A stretch of DNA of 64,000 nt from Oryzisolibacter sp. LB2S (lineage in GTDB: Bacteria; Pseudomonadota; Gammaproteobacteria; Burkholderiales; Burkholderiaceae_C): positions 3,128,494 through 3,192,493 of the forward strand of contig NZ_CP160388.1 in the NCBI RefSeq assembly GCF_040732315.1, in the 5' to 3' direction. Of this stretch, positions 10,842 through 20,030 are shown one piece after another. Below the pieces are notes generated by a model. It searched no databases, had not been told where the DNA came from, and was given only the letters and a program-made list of their open reading frames with translations. The translations under genes were made by a program, and so were the position numbers. Positions within the stretch are counted from its first letter, which is position 1, and every line of letters begins with the position of its first letter.

Positions 10842-10869
10842 CCCCTGATACCTCTGAGGAGAACCCTTC

Positions 10870-11424
10870 ATGCTCCACCGCCACCCCTCTATTGCCCAAC
10901 GGATGCGCCTGCTGCTGGCGGCTGGCGCCGTCGCGCTGCTCAGCGCCTGCTCCACCGTCGACCAGGGCCGTGCGCCCCAACTGGAGCGCCAGGCAGGCTG
11001 GGTCGTGCTGCCCTTCGCCAACCACACCGAGACCCCGCTGGCGGGACAGCGTGCCGAGGCCATAGCGCAGGCGCTGCTGAGCGCCCAAAACCCGGGTCAG
11101 GTACGCCGTGCGCCGCCATCGACGCAGGAGGAAAGTCTGTTCGGCGCAGGCGATGGTCAGCGCACGCAGGACGCACTGGCCTGGGCGCGCGAGCAGAAGC
11201 TGCGCTATGCCCTGGCGGGCAGCGTGGAGGAATGGCGCTACAAGGTCGGCGTCGATGGCGAGCCCGCGGCCGGTGTCACGCTGCAGATTCTGGACGTGTC
11301 CACGGGAGAGGCGCTGTGGAGCGGCGCTGGCGCGCAAAGCGGCTGGAGCCGTGAGGCTCTGTCTGCCGTGGCGCAGAAGCTGATCCGCAAACTGCTGCAG
11401 GCGGGCCTGGCGGGCAGCCGCTGA
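10870..11424 (+). CDS. pelC: Pel outer-membrane lipoprotein PelC
   Basis: PelC forms a ring of lipoproteins at the periplasmic face of the outer membrane that guides Pel into PelB. The 184-residue product has a positively charged N-terminus, a hydrophobic core and the lipobox LLSAC, giving a lipidated Cys near residue 27. The mature domain (WVVLPFANHTETPLAGQRAEAIAQ ... GEALWSG) matches the fold seen in CsgG/LptE-like assembly lipoproteins. GAGGAGAA just upstream of ATG 10870 sets the start. It sits 28 nt after pelB in the standard pel order. Confidence 0.93.
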   Translation: MLHRHPSIAQRMRLLLAAGAVALLSACSTVDQGRAPQLERQAGWVVLPFANHTETPLAGQRAEAIAQALLSAQNPGQVRRAPPSTQEESLFGAGDGQRTQDALAWAREQKLRYALAGSVEEWRYKVGVDGEPAAGVTLQILDVSTGEALWSGAGAQSGWSREALSAVAQKLIRKLLQAGLAGSR

Positions 11425-11431
11425 TACGCCG

Positions 11432-12826
11432 ATGTCGATATCCCCCGACAGCACCAACCAGCGTCGCCGATTGCCCGGCAGCGACGCGCCTGCACAGGCG
11501 CCGTCCGGCAGGGGACTACCCCGACACCTGCTGGGCAAGCTGGCCACGACGCCCACCCATCCGGCCATCACCGTGGGTGAGACCCTGTTGCTGCCCCTGC
11601 TGGCCGTGGTTCTGGGGTTGGCGTTCGCGCCCCAGGATCCACTGCTGACCCAGGCCGCCTTTCCATGGCCCTGGCTGGTACCGGTGGTGCTGGCCCTGCG
11701 CTATGGCCCCCTGGCCGGCCTGGGTGGTGCCAGCGTGCTGCTGGCCTGCTGGCTCGGGCTCAATGTGGGGCATTGGGACGTTTTTCCGCAGCTGTACTTT
11801 CTTGGCGGGTTGATCCTCGTGATGCTGGTCGGAGAGTTCTCCAGCCTCTGGCAGGCGCGTGCGCGCCGCGCCGAGACGCTGCAGCTGTATCTGGACCAGC
11901 GTCTGGAACATCTGGTGCGCCAGCACTATCTGCTGCGCCTGTCACATGACCAGCTGGAGCAGGAACTCATTGCCCGCCCCATGTCGATGCGCGACGCATT
12001 GAAGGAGCTCAACCAGGCCGGGCAGGATGCGCATGGGGCAGGACCGACACCACAGCAGCTGCTGCGCGTGCTGTCCCAGTTCTGCCAGCTCGAGTGCGCG
12101 GCCATTCACCCCGTGCGGGATGCAAGGCCGCAGGCCCAGCCCGCAGCCATCCTCGGTGCCTGCGATGGCCTGAAGGCCGACGACCCGCTGGTGCAGCAGG
12201 CACTGCGGACTGGCCAGCTTTGCCACATCAATCAGGCCGTGTCCGCACAGCAGGACACCCTCTACCTCGTCGCAGCACCGCTCGTCGATCTGGCCGGCGA
12301 CATGTACGGCCTGCTTGTGGTGCGTGACATGCCATTCTTCGCGCTCCAGCAGGAAAGCCTGCAAACCATGCAGTTGCTGTTGTGCTACTACACCGACAGC
12401 CTGTCCATGCAGCGACTGGCCCAGCCCATCGTGAGCCAGGTGGCGGACTGCCCCCCGCGGTTTGCCTTCGAGTTGCAGCGCCTGGCGCACATGCACCGTG
12501 AAACCCAGGTGCCGAGCGTTGTTGTGGCGCTGGAGTTCCGCCCGCAGGCGCTGAAGCAGGACTTGCCCGAACAGATCATGCGCCTGCGACGCGAGCTCGA
12601 CGAGGTCTGGCCGATCGAAGGCCCCGAGCGCCAGGTGCTGGCCGTGCTCATGCCACTGGGCACCAGCGGCACGGCCGAGGGCTATGTCCGGCGCCTGGAA
12701 GCCTGGATGCAGCACAGAAGCCAACAATCGCTGGCCGAGGCGGGGATCTTCACGCATGTGCTGCCGCTTGACGGTGCAGCGCCCCTGCGCACCGTGGAGC
12801 GCCTGCGCGCCATTGCCCATGCTTAA
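11432..12826 (+). CDS. pelD: Cyclic-di-GMP receptor PelD
   Basis: PelD is the inner-membrane sensor that switches Pel synthesis on when it binds c-di-GMP. The translation shows about four N-terminal membrane helices (residues 47-140), a coiled segment, a GAF domain (about 200-310) and a degenerate GGDEF domain with no catalytic GG[DE]EF. The inhibitory-site motif RxxD is preserved as R387-E-L-D390, the residues that bind c-di-GMP in the P. aeruginosa protein. So post-translational control by c-di-GMP is expected. It begins 7 nt after pelC and overlaps pelE by 8 nt. No diguanylate cyclase gene is seen nearby. Confidence 0.93.
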   Translation: MSISPDSTNQRRRLPGSDAPAQAPSGRGLPRHLLGKLATTPTHPAITVGETLLLPLLAVVLGLAFAPQDPLLTQAAFPWPWLVPVVLALRYGPLAGLGGASVLLACWLGLNVGHWDVFPQLYFLGGLILVMLVGEFSSLWQARARRAETLQLYLDQRLEHLVRQHYLLRLSHDQLEQELIARPMSMRDALKELNQAGQDAHGAGPTPQQLLRVLSQFCQLECAAIHPVRDARPQAQPAAILGACDGLKADDPLVQQALRTGQLCHINQAVSAQQDTLYLVAAPLVDLAGDMYGLLVVRDMPFFALQQESLQTMQLLLCYYTDSLSMQRLAQPIVSQVADCPPRFAFELQRLAHMHRETQVPSVVVALEFRPQALKQDLPEQIMRLRRELDEVWPIEGPERQVLAVLMPLGTSGTAEGYVRRLEAWMQHRSQQSLAEAGIFTHVLPLDGAAPLRTVERLRAIAHA

Positions 12827-13817
12827 CATCAAGCTTGGTCTGGCCGCGCTGGGGCTCGAGGTCGGCGCCTGGAGCGGTGCCTGGCTGCTGTCCGAGCGCT
12901 CGGACACCGCCCTGGCCAGCTATCTGTTGCTGCATGCCGCCGCCAGCCTGCTGTTGTCGCTGGCGCTGCTGCCACTGCTGCCCTCGCGCCTGAGCAGGCC
13001 GCGCTGGGCCAGCGTGCTGCTCATGGCCTGCTGCAGCTACGCCGTGCCCGTCGCCGGCTTTCTCGGTGTGCTGCTGGCCTTCGTCATTCTGCGTGTGCAC
13101 CGCCATCGGCCTCGGCCAGAGGACTTTGACGCCGTGCAACTTCCCGAATTCGACCAGCACCAGCGCCGCCAGGGCCAGTTCCGCCATGTTGGCCTGCAGT
13201 CCTTTCTGGCCAACGACCGCGTTCCGGTGCAGGAGCGGCTGCGCGCGATGGCGGCGCTGCAGTTCACGCCCGGGCGCATGGCGTCGCCGCTGCTGCGCAG
13301 CGCACTCGGTGACGCCAGCGACGACCTGCGCCTGCTGGCCTACGGCATGCTCGACAACCTGGAGAAGCGCGTCAACCGCGCCATCGACGATGAGCTCGAA
13401 CTCCTGGACACGGCCCCTGCCCACGGCGACCAGCGACTTCGGAGCGCACAGCGCCTGTCGGATCTGTACTGGGAACTCGTGTACCAGGAACTGGTGCAGG
13501 GCGATCTACGCACGCACGCCATCGAAGAGTCGCTGCGCTACTGCCACCAGGTGCTGGCGCAGCAGCCCGCCAACGCCGCCATGCATCTGCGCCATGGACG
13601 CCTGCTGCATGCGCTGGGCCGTGCCGACGAGGCGGAGCAGGCCTACGACCGGGCGCGCGCGCTGGGCATGCCCGCAACACGGGGGCTGCCCTATCTGGCA
13701 CAGCTGGCATTCGAGCGCCGCGACCACGCCCAGGCACGGGCGCTGATGCGTGAGCTCGGAACATGGGGGGCGCTGCCACGATTGCGCCCCGTGATCGACT
13801 ACTGGACCCAGTCATGA
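12819..13817 (+). CDS. pelE: Pel inner-membrane TPR protein PelE
   Basis: PelE is a membrane-anchored TPR protein of the Pel synthase complex. It has hydrophobic segments at about residues 5-25, 28-55 and 60-85, then a cytoplasmic helical region ending in TPR-like repeats (AMHLRHGRLLHALGRADEAE). Length is 332 residues. The ATG at 12819 overlaps the pelD stop and the gene ends in an ATGA overlap with pelF, so it is tightly coupled. This family diverges quickly, so the call rests mostly on position between pelD and pelF plus topology. Confidence 0.88.
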   Translation: MLNIKLGLAALGLEVGAWSGAWLLSERSDTALASYLLLHAAASLLLSLALLPLLPSRLSRPRWASVLLMACCSYAVPVAGFLGVLLAFVILRVHRHRPRPEDFDAVQLPEFDQHQRRQGQFRHVGLQSFLANDRVPVQERLRAMAALQFTPGRMASPLLRSALGDASDDLRLLAYGMLDNLEKRVNRAIDDELELLDTAPAHGDQRLRSAQRLSDLYWELVYQELVQGDLRTHAIEESLRYCHQVLAQQPANAAMHLRHGRLLHALGRADEAEQAYDRARALGMPATRGLPYLAQLAFERRDHAQARALMRELGTWGALPRLRPVIDYWTQS

Positions 13818-15340
13818 CCCACCCCAAGGCTCAGTCTGCCGACATTGCCCTGATGCTCGAGGGAACGTTCCCTTACGTGAGCGGTGGGGTGTCGAGCTGG
13901 ATCAACCAGATCATTCGCGCCTATCCGGAATACCGCTTTGCCATCGTCTTTCTGGGCAGCCGGCGCACGGACTACAGCGGATTCAGGTACGAGCTGCCCG
14001 ACAACGTGGTGCATTTCGAGGAGCATTTCCTGCACGAGCAGGCCGCCGGGCACCCGCAACCGGCGCCCCGAAGGGGCGATGCCCAGGGCGAGGCCCTGGT
14101 GCTGCGCCTGCTCGCCGCGCTGGAACAGGACCCGCCGCAAGCCATGGCGGCCTTCGACGCCGTGGCGCAGCAGATGATGCCCGGTGGCGCCGTGCAGCTG
14201 GGCGACTTCCTCTACGGCAAGCGTGCCTGGGACCTCATCTGCGACGCCTACCGCGCGCATTGCACCGACCCTTCGTTCGTCGACTTCTTCTGGACCCTGC
14301 GCCTCATGCTGCAACCGCTGTGGCTGCTCGCCGGCGTCGCCAAGAGGCTGATTCCCGTGCGTGCGGTGCACTGCGCATCCACCGGCTATGCCGGATTCGT
14401 GGGCGGACTGGTGGCACAGACACGGCGTGTCCCGCTCATTCTCTCGGAACACGGCATCTACACCAAGGAGCGCAAGATCGACCTGTTCAAGAGCGAGTGG
14501 ATACACGACAACCGCAACCTCTTCCAGCGCGACCCGACGGAACTGTCCTACTTTCGCCAGATGTGGATCCGCTTCTTCGAGTGGCTGGGACGCTACTGCT
14601 ACGCGCATGCCGATCGCATCGTGGCCCTCTACGAGGCAAACCGTCAGCGCCAGGTACAAGATGGCGCGCCGCCCGAACGCACCAGCTGCATACCCAACGG
14701 CATCCACCTGGAACGATTCGCCCCGCTGCGCGCGCAGCGGCCGGCCGAGCCACCACCGGTGCTGTGCCTGATTGGCCGCGTCGTGCCGATCAAGGACGTC
14801 AAGACCTTCATCCGTGCCATGCGCAGCGTCGTCAACCAGCGCCCCGACGCCCAGGGCTGGATCGCAGGTCCCGCCGAGGAGGATCCGGCCTATGCCGAGG
14901 AATGCCGCAACCTCGTGCGCAGCCTGGGCCTGCAGGAGCATGTGCAGTTCCTCGGCATGCAGCGCGTGGAAACGCTGATGCCGCGCATCGGCCTGGTGGT
15001 GCTGTCCTCGATCAGCGAGGCACTACCACTGGTGCTGCTCGAGGGCTATGCGGCCGGCGTGCCGGCCATATCCACCGATGTGGGTTCCTGCCGCCAGCTC
15101 ATCGAAGGCCACGAGCCGGCCGACCGCGCGCTCGGCCCCTCCGGGCTGGTGGTGCCGATCGCCGACCCCCAGCGGCTCGCCGATGCCGCACTGACCCTGC
15201 TGGGCGACACAGCGCGCTGGCAGGCCGCCAGTCGCGCAGCCGTGGCCCGCGTGGAACGCTACTACACGGACCGCCTGATGTTTGATCGCTACCGCCAGGT
15301 CTATGAACAGGCACTGGCACAGCCCCGGGGAGCTGCCTGA
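13814..15340 (+). CDS. pelF: Pel glycosyltransferase PelF (GT4)
   Basis: PelF is the soluble cytoplasmic glycosyltransferase that polymerises the Pel backbone from a UDP-sugar. The 508-residue product has the GT-B fold signature of family GT4. The N-terminal part has MLEGTFPYVSGGVSSWI. The C-terminal nucleotide domain has LIGRVVPIKDVKTF, then SSISEALPLVLLEGYAAG with the two Glu of the EX7E-type motif and GVPAISTDVGSCRQLI. It starts in an ATGA overlap with pelE and shares one base with the pelG start. It is thought to be recruited by PelD/E/G at the inner membrane. Confidence 0.95.
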   Translation: MTHPKAQSADIALMLEGTFPYVSGGVSSWINQIIRAYPEYRFAIVFLGSRRTDYSGFRYELPDNVVHFEEHFLHEQAAGHPQPAPRRGDAQGEALVLRLLAALEQDPPQAMAAFDAVAQQMMPGGAVQLGDFLYGKRAWDLICDAYRAHCTDPSFVDFFWTLRLMLQPLWLLAGVAKRLIPVRAVHCASTGYAGFVGGLVAQTRRVPLILSEHGIYTKERKIDLFKSEWIHDNRNLFQRDPTELSYFRQMWIRFFEWLGRYCYAHADRIVALYEANRQRQVQDGAPPERTSCIPNGIHLERFAPLRAQRPAEPPPVLCLIGRVVPIKDVKTFIRAMRSVVNQRPDAQGWIAGPAEEDPAYAEECRNLVRSLGLQEHVQFLGMQRVETLMPRIGLVVLSSISEALPLVLLEGYAAGVPAISTDVGSCRQLIEGHEPADRALGPSGLVVPIADPQRLADAALTLLGDTARWQAASRAAVARVERYYTDRLMFDRYRQVYEQALAQPRGAA

Positions 15341-16713
15341 TGGCCGGCATTGGATTCGAACTGCGCCACATGCTGCGCAAGAACACCCTGCTGGGACTGG
15401 TGCAGGCCTATGCCTACGCCGGCGTGATCGGCTCGGGGCCCTGGGTTCTGTCCATCGTTGGCATTCTGCTCGTGGGCATCTTCAGCGCCAGCGTGGTGGT
15501 GCCCGCCAGGCTGGTGACGCAATTCCAGACCTCGGTCACCTACCTCGTGGCCTGCAGTCTCATCTACACGGGACTGGCGCAGCTGGCGTTCACACGCTTC
15601 ATCTCCGACCGCCTGTTCGAGAAGCGCAAGCACCTGGTCATGCCGAATCTGCACGGCCTGTTGCTGCTCGTGCTGCTGGGCGCGGCGACCCTGGCCACGC
15701 TGGCGCTGTTCGTGGTGCTGCCGGCCCTGGGCCTGGCCTACCGGATGCTGATGCTGGCCGGCTTCATGCTGATGAGCGGCGTGTGGGTGCTCACCGTGCT
15801 GCTGTCCGGGATGAAGCGATACAAGGCCATCGCCGGCCTCTTCGCGCTGGCCTACGGCTTGATCGTTGTCGCAGCCCTGCTCATGCGCCCCTGGGGGCTG
15901 GAGGGCCTGCTTGCCGGCTTTGTGCTGGGCCAGTTCGTGCTGCTCGCTGGCATGTGGCTGCTGATCGTGAAGGAGTTCCACCCGGCGCGGCGCCTGCTTG
16001 CATTCGACTTCCTGGACCGGGACAAGCTGTACCTCTCGCTGGTGGCGATCGGCCTGCTCTACAACCTGGGAATCTGGGCCGACAAGTTCATGTTCTGGTA
16101 CTTCCCGCCCACCTCGCAGCCCATCATCGGACATCTGCGCGCGTCGCTGATCTACGACCTGCCCGTGTTCCTGTCGTATCTGTCCATCATCCCGGGCATG
16201 GCGGTGTTTCTGGTGCGCATAGAGACAGACTTCGTCGAGTACTACGACAGGTTCTACGAGGCCGTGCGCAGTGGCGGCTCGCTCGAATACATCGAGTCCA
16301 TGCGCGACGAGATGGTCTATTCGATTCAGCAGGGCCTGGGCGAAATTGCCAAGATTCAGACCCTGGCGGTGCTCGTGACCTATGTGGCCGGCCCGTGGCT
16401 GCTCGACAGCCTGGGCATCTCACGCCTGTACCTGCCATTGCTCTACGTGCAGGTGATTGGCGTGGGCCTGCAGGTGGGGCTGATGGCGGTGCTCAACGTC
16501 TTTTTCTATCTCGATCAGCGGCGCACGGTCTTGCTGCTGTGCGCCATGTTCGTGCTGCTCAATGTCGCACTCACGGGCTTCACGCTTGCCACCGGCGCCG
16601 CCCTGTACGGCTACGGGTATGCGCTGGCGGTGCTGGCCACGCTGGCCACGGGCCTGCTGCTGCTGTCCAAGCACCTGCATAGGCTGGAATACCAAACGTT
16701 CATGCTGCAATAA
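15340..16713 (+). CDS. pelG: Pel inner-membrane transporter PelG
   Basis: PelG is a polytopic membrane protein of the MATE/Wzx-like superfamily and part of the inner-membrane Pel synthase. The 457-residue product shows about twelve hydrophobic segments along its whole length. It has the family N-terminus MAGIGFELRHMLRKNTLLGL and the conserved loop ADKFMFWYFPPTSQPI. TGATG couples it to pelF. It ends 64 nt before the spherulin-like lipoprotein gene, with no terminator hairpin seen between them. Confidence 0.95.
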   Translation: MAGIGFELRHMLRKNTLLGLVQAYAYAGVIGSGPWVLSIVGILLVGIFSASVVVPARLVTQFQTSVTYLVACSLIYTGLAQLAFTRFISDRLFEKRKHLVMPNLHGLLLLVLLGAATLATLALFVVLPALGLAYRMLMLAGFMLMSGVWVLTVLLSGMKRYKAIAGLFALAYGLIVVAALLMRPWGLEGLLAGFVLGQFVLLAGMWLLIVKEFHPARRLLAFDFLDRDKLYLSLVAIGLLYNLGIWADKFMFWYFPPTSQPIIGHLRASLIYDLPVFLSYLSIIPGMAVFLVRIETDFVEYYDRFYEAVRSGGSLEYIESMRDEMVYSIQQGLGEIAKIQTLAVLVTYVAGPWLLDSLGISRLYLPLLYVQVIGVGLQVGLMAVLNVFFYLDQRRTVLLLCAMFVLLNVALTGFTLATGAALYGYGYALAVLATLATGLLLLSKHLHRLEYQTFMLQ

Positions 16714-16777
16714 ACACATTTGGTTTCTACCCATCCATGCAGAATCCATGCATCGCCACTGCATCCGGGAATGCTGC

Positions 16778-17710
16778 ATGCCTGATCGACGATCATCCGC
16801 GGGCCTCGCTGCCCTGACCTTGACCATGAGCGCTCTGCTCACCGCCTGTGGTGGAGGCAGCGACGGGGACGCCCTCACGATCTCCGCCAAGGCCGGCAGC
16901 GCCGAAGCTTCGCCGCGGGCAGCCCTCACGGCCGGTGGCGAGACCTTTCAGGTGCTGGTGCCGGCATATTTCTATCCGTCCACCGGATCGGACTGGGAGC
17001 GGCTCGCGCAAAGCGCCCGGGCCATGCCGTCGGTACGCATCACGGCGATCCTGAATCCGGGCAACGGTCCCGGCAGGAAGGTCGACAAGCAATACGTGCG
17101 CGCGATAGCCGAGTTCACCCAGGCCGGGGGCAAGGTGATCGGGTATGTATCCACGCGCTATGGCCGGGGCAATCCCTCGTTGGCCAAGGTGCGCACGCAT
17201 ATCGACAACTACCTGGCCTTCTACGGCCGCGAGAACATCAGCGGCTTCTTCATCGACGAGATGTCGGACAAGACCGCGCGGCTGGGCTTTTATCGCGAGG
17301 TGTACGACTACATCAAGGGCTTGGACAGCCGCCTGCTGGTAGTGGGCAACCCCGGCACCCTGCCGGCGGCCGGTTACGCCACGGTGGCCGACACCCTGGT
17401 GACCTTCGAGGGCCAGGCCAGCGCCTACGCAGACTTCAACCCCCAGCCCAGCCACAACTGGGTCTATGACTACGACAAAGTCAAGCAGGCCATGCTGGTG
17501 CATGACGCCGTCGGCTGTCCCACGATGCAGGCCAGCCTGAGCACGGCGGCGAGCGAGCGCAACCACACCGGCTGGGTCTATGTGACAGACCTGCACTACG
17601 ACTACGCCAACAATGTCGGCGACCCCTGGGCGAATCTGCCCTCCTACTGGGAGAAGCTGCTGGGCACGGTGGATTCCATCAACAAGGGCCAGGCCCTGCC
17701 CAGCTGCTGA
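16778..17710 (+). CDS. Spherulin-4 / GH135-like lipoprotein, putative Pel hydrolase
   Basis: This is a 310-residue predicted lipoprotein (hydrophobic core, lipobox LLTAC, then a Gly/Ser linker) with a spherulin-4 domain. That family contains Aspergillus Sph3 (GH135), which cleaves galactosaminogalactan; Sph3 and the PelA hydrolase domain are known to act on each other's substrates. The catalytic motif is seen as SGFFIDEMSD (D160, E161). A later Glu in LVTFEGQ (E211) fits the third Sph3 catalytic acid (D166/E167/E222 there). I start it at ATG 16778, which begins the signal peptide directly; an in-frame ATG at 16748 is possible. It is co-directional with pelG and 64 nt behind it. Function in Pel turnover is inference from family and position. 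Confidence 0.8.
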   Translation: MPDRRSSAGLAALTLTMSALLTACGGGSDGDALTISAKAGSAEASPRAALTAGGETFQVLVPAYFYPSTGSDWERLAQSARAMPSVRITAILNPGNGPGRKVDKQYVRAIAEFTQAGGKVIGYVSTRYGRGNPSLAKVRTHIDNYLAFYGRENISGFFIDEMSDKTARLGFYREVYDYIKGLDSRLLVVGNPGTLPAAGYATVADTLVTFEGQASAYADFNPQPSHNWVYDYDKVKQAMLVHDAVGCPTMQASLSTAASERNHTGWVYVTDLHYDYANNVGDPWANLPSYWEKLLGTVDSINKGQALPSC

Positions 17711-17718
17711 GCCGGCTC

Positions 17719-17879
17719 AGAGGCTGTGAGTATTTCCCTCGTGCCCGAAAGGCGCCTCAAAACGCACCCGATCGAGGCGCAAAACGCAGACATAGCGCAG
17801 GCTATGGCGAGTATTTGCAACGATGAGCGGGGGTGTTTTGGCGAGCAAGGCAGGCATGGGGGAAAAACTCACAACCTCT
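17719..17879. repeat. 161-bp imperfect palindrome abutting hisA
   Basis: The arms begin AGAGGCTGTGAG (17719-17730) and end CTCACAACCTCT (17868-17879). The centre is CATAGC-GCAG-GCTATG (17791-17806). The arms pair imperfectly over most of the 161 bp. The right end touches the hisA stop codon, and the element marks the junction between the pel block and the his operon. It shares length and layout with the element at 60161-60323. As RNA it could form a long hairpin and end transcription from both sides. Confidence 0.75.
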
Positions 17880-18622
17880 CAGGCGCCGGCCAGCTCGTCG
17901 GCGCGCGCCTGGGCCGCGGCGAAGTCCAGGTCGCCGCTGTAGATGGCGCGCCCACAGATCACGCCCTCGACGCCCTCTTCCTCGACCTCGCAGAGCCGCT
18001 CGATGTCGGCCATGCCGGCCAGGCCGCCCGAGGCGATGACGGGAATGGTCAGCGCCTGCGCGAGCTTGACGGTGGCCTCGATGTTGATGCCCGAGAGCAT
18101 GCCGTCGCGGCCGATGTCGGTGTAGATGATGGACTCCACGCCCCAGTCCTGGAACTTCTTGGCCAGGTCCACGACCTCGTGGCCCGTGAGCTTGCTCCAG
18201 CCGTCGGTGGCCACCTTGCCGTCCTTGGCGTCCAGGCCGACGATGATGTGGCCCGCGAAGGCGCTGCAGGCGTCCTTCAGAAAGCCGGGGTTCTTCACCG
18301 CGGCCGTGCCGATGATGACGTATTCGAGCCCCGCGTCGATGTAGCGCTCGATCGTGTCCAGGTCGCGTATGCCGCCGCCGAGCTGCACGGGGATGTCCTC
18401 ACCCACCTCGCCCAGGATGGACTTGATGGCCGCGCGGTTCTTGGGCTGACCGGCAAAGGCGCCATTGAGGTCCACCAGATGCAGGCGGCGCGCCCCGGCA
18501 TCGACCCATTTGCGCGCCATGGCGGCGGGGTCTTCACCAAAGGTGGTCGATTGGTCCATGTCACCTTGCTTGAGGCGTACGCAATGGCCGTCCTTGAGGT
18601 CGATGGCGGGGATGAGCAACAT
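17879..18622 (-). CDS. hisA: ProFAR isomerase HisA
   Basis: HisA converts ProFAR to PRFAR by an Amadori rearrangement, the fourth step of histidine synthesis. The 247-residue (beta/alpha)8 barrel starts [17 protein letters not shown], placing the general acid/base Asp at residue 8. The second catalytic Asp is in [11 protein letters not shown], and the phosphate loops LGGGIRD and ASGGLAG are seen. In related genomes hisF normally follows immediately, but here the next sequence is a long palindrome and then the convergent pel operon. The last codon touches the palindrome. Confidence 0.97.
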   Translation of the reverse strand: MLLIPAIDLKDGHCVRLKQGDMDQSTTFGEDPAAMARKWVDAGARRLHLVDLNGAFAGQPKNRAAIKSILGEVGEDIPVQLGGGIRDLDTIERYIDAGLEYVIIGTAAVKNPGFLKDACSAFAGHIIVGLDAKDGKVATDGWSKLTGHEVVDLAKKFQDWGVESIIYTDIGRDGMLSGINIEATVKLAQALTIPVIASGGLAGMADIERLCEVEEEGVEGVICGRAIYSGDLDFAAAQARADELAGA

Positions 18623-18679
18623 GATGATGGGCAGAGAAAATGGGCTGGCAGCACAGGCCGGGCCCGGCCGGTTGATGAA

Positions 18680-19348
18680 TCAGGGGTTCCAGGTGAGGAA
18701 GTTGCGGTACAGGGCCAGGCCCTGTTCGGCACTCTTTTCGGGGTGGAACTGGGTGGCAAAAATATTATCGCGCGCGATGGCGGCCGCAAACGGCAGGCCG
18801 TAGTCGGCCTGGCCCGCGCAGTGCAGCGCGCTCGCCGGGCGCGCGTAGAAGCTGTGCACGAAGTAGAAGTAGCTGTCGTCGGGCACGCCGGCCCACATGG
18901 CGTGTGCCTGGCCGCCATGGCGCATCTGGCGCACGCGGTTCCAGCCCATCTGCGGCACCTTGTAGCGGCTGCCGTCGGGCTGGCGCTGCTGCTCCAGGTC
19001 GAATCTGACGACCTCGCCGGGGATCAAGCCCAGGCCCGGTGTATCTCCCTCGGCGCTGTGGTCGAGCAGCATCTGCATGCCCACGCAGACGCCGAACAGC
19101 GGCTTGGTGGCCGCGGCCTCGAGCACCGGCTCGAGCAGGCCGGACTCGCGCAGCTCGCGCATGCAGTCGGGCATGGCGCCCTGGCCGGGCAGGACCACGC
19201 GCTCGGCGGCGCGCACCTCGTCGGGCCGCGCGCTCACCAGCACGCGCCAGCCGCTGCCCTGGGCCGCGGCCTGCACGGCCTGCGAGACGGAGCGCAGATT
19301 GCCCATGCCGTAGTCCACGACGACGACGGTCTTTACTTCATTATTCAT
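18680..19348 (-). CDS. hisH: Imidazole glycerol phosphate synthase glutaminase HisH
   Basis: HisH is the class-I glutamine amidotransferase that feeds ammonia to HisF. The 222-residue protein shows [10 protein letters not shown] at the N-terminus, the nucleophile in FGVCVGMQM (Cys88), and the triad His/Glu in FHPEKS. It lies 57 nt upstream of hisA. The start codon region is bordered by a dispersed repeat. Its HisF partner is encoded on the far side of the pel insertion. Confidence 0.97.
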   Translation of the reverse strand: MNNEVKTVVVVDYGMGNLRSVSQAVQAAAQGSGWRVLVSARPDEVRAAERVVLPGQGAMPDCMRELRESGLLEPVLEAAATKPLFGVCVGMQMLLDHSAEGDTPGLGLIPGEVVRFDLEQQRQPDGSRYKVPQMGWNRVRQMRHGGQAHAMWAGVPDDSYFYFVHSFYARPASALHCAGQADYGLPFAAAIARDNIFATQFHPEKSAEQGLALYRNFLTWNP

Positions 19349-19389
19349 AGCTGCTTGCGCTTGCCAGATAAGCGTTGAAGGCCATTCTT
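19347..19389. repeat. Dispersed repeat, copy 2 (hisB/hisH gap)
   Basis: The core ATAGCTGCTTGCGCTTGCC is followed by GATAAGCGTTGAAGGCC. It fills the 49-nt gap between hisB and hisH and begins at the hisH start codon. Confidence 0.65.
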
Positions 19390-19397
19390 GCTTGTAT

Positions 19398-20030
19398 TTA
19401 CAGCGAGCCCTTGGTCGATGGGATCACGCCCGCGGCGCGCGGGTCGCGCTCGAGCGCGGCACGCAGCGCGCGCGCAAAGGCCTTGAACACCGTCTCGCAC
19501 TGGTGGTGGGCGTTGATGCCCTTCAAGTTGTCGATGTGCAGCGTCACACCCGCGTGGTTCACAAAGCCCTGGAAGAACTCGTAGGTCAGCTGGGTGTCGA
19601 AGCCGCCGATGCTCGCCGCCGTGAACGGGATGTGCAGGTGCAGGCCCGGCCGGCCCGAAAAATCCACCACCACGCGCGAGAGCGCCTCGTCGAGCGGCAC
19701 ATAGGCATGGCCGTAGCGGCGTATGCCCTTCTTGTCCCCCACGGCGCGCGCAAAGGCCTGGCCCAGGGTGATGCCCACGTCCTCGACCGTGTGGTGGCCG
19801 TCGATGTGCAGGTCGCCGTCGCAGTCCACCTCCATGTCGATGAGGCCGTGGCGCGCGATCTGGTCGAGCATGTGGTCGAAGAAGCCTATGCCCGTGTGCA
19901 GGCGGGCCTGCCCCGTGCCGTCGAGGTTGATGCGCACGCTGATGCGCGTCTCGGCGGTGTTGCGGCTGACCTCGGCGATGCGGTCGGCCAGGCTGTCCTG
20001 GGTGGAGGGAACGAGTGCAGAAGATGTCAT
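19398..20030 (-). CDS. hisB: Imidazoleglycerol-phosphate dehydratase HisB
   Basis: This is the monofunctional IGP dehydratase, step six of histidine synthesis. The 210-residue product contains the Mn-binding histidine motifs of the family: [25 protein letters not shown] and INAHHQCET. The N-terminal phosphatase domain of the enteric bifunctional HisB is absent, as is normal in beta-proteobacteria. The start ATG at 20030 overlaps the hisC stop (ATGA), so the two are coupled. Confidence 0.97.
   Translation of the reverse strand: MTSSALVPSTQDSLADRIAEVSRNTAETRISVRINLDGTGQARLHTGIGFFDHMLDQIARHGLIDMEVDCDGDLHIDGHHTVEDVGITLGQAFARAVGDKKGIRRYGHAYVPLDEALSRVVVDFSGRPGLHLHIPFTAASIGGFDTQLTYEFFQGFVNHAGVTLHIDNLKGINAHHQCETVFKAFARALRAALERDPRAAGVIPSTKGSL

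Noticed and set aside
12590..12601. PelD as an active diguanylate cyclase
   Set aside because: The GGDEF catalytic motif is absent; only the RxxD binding site is kept, so it should be a receptor, not an enzyme.
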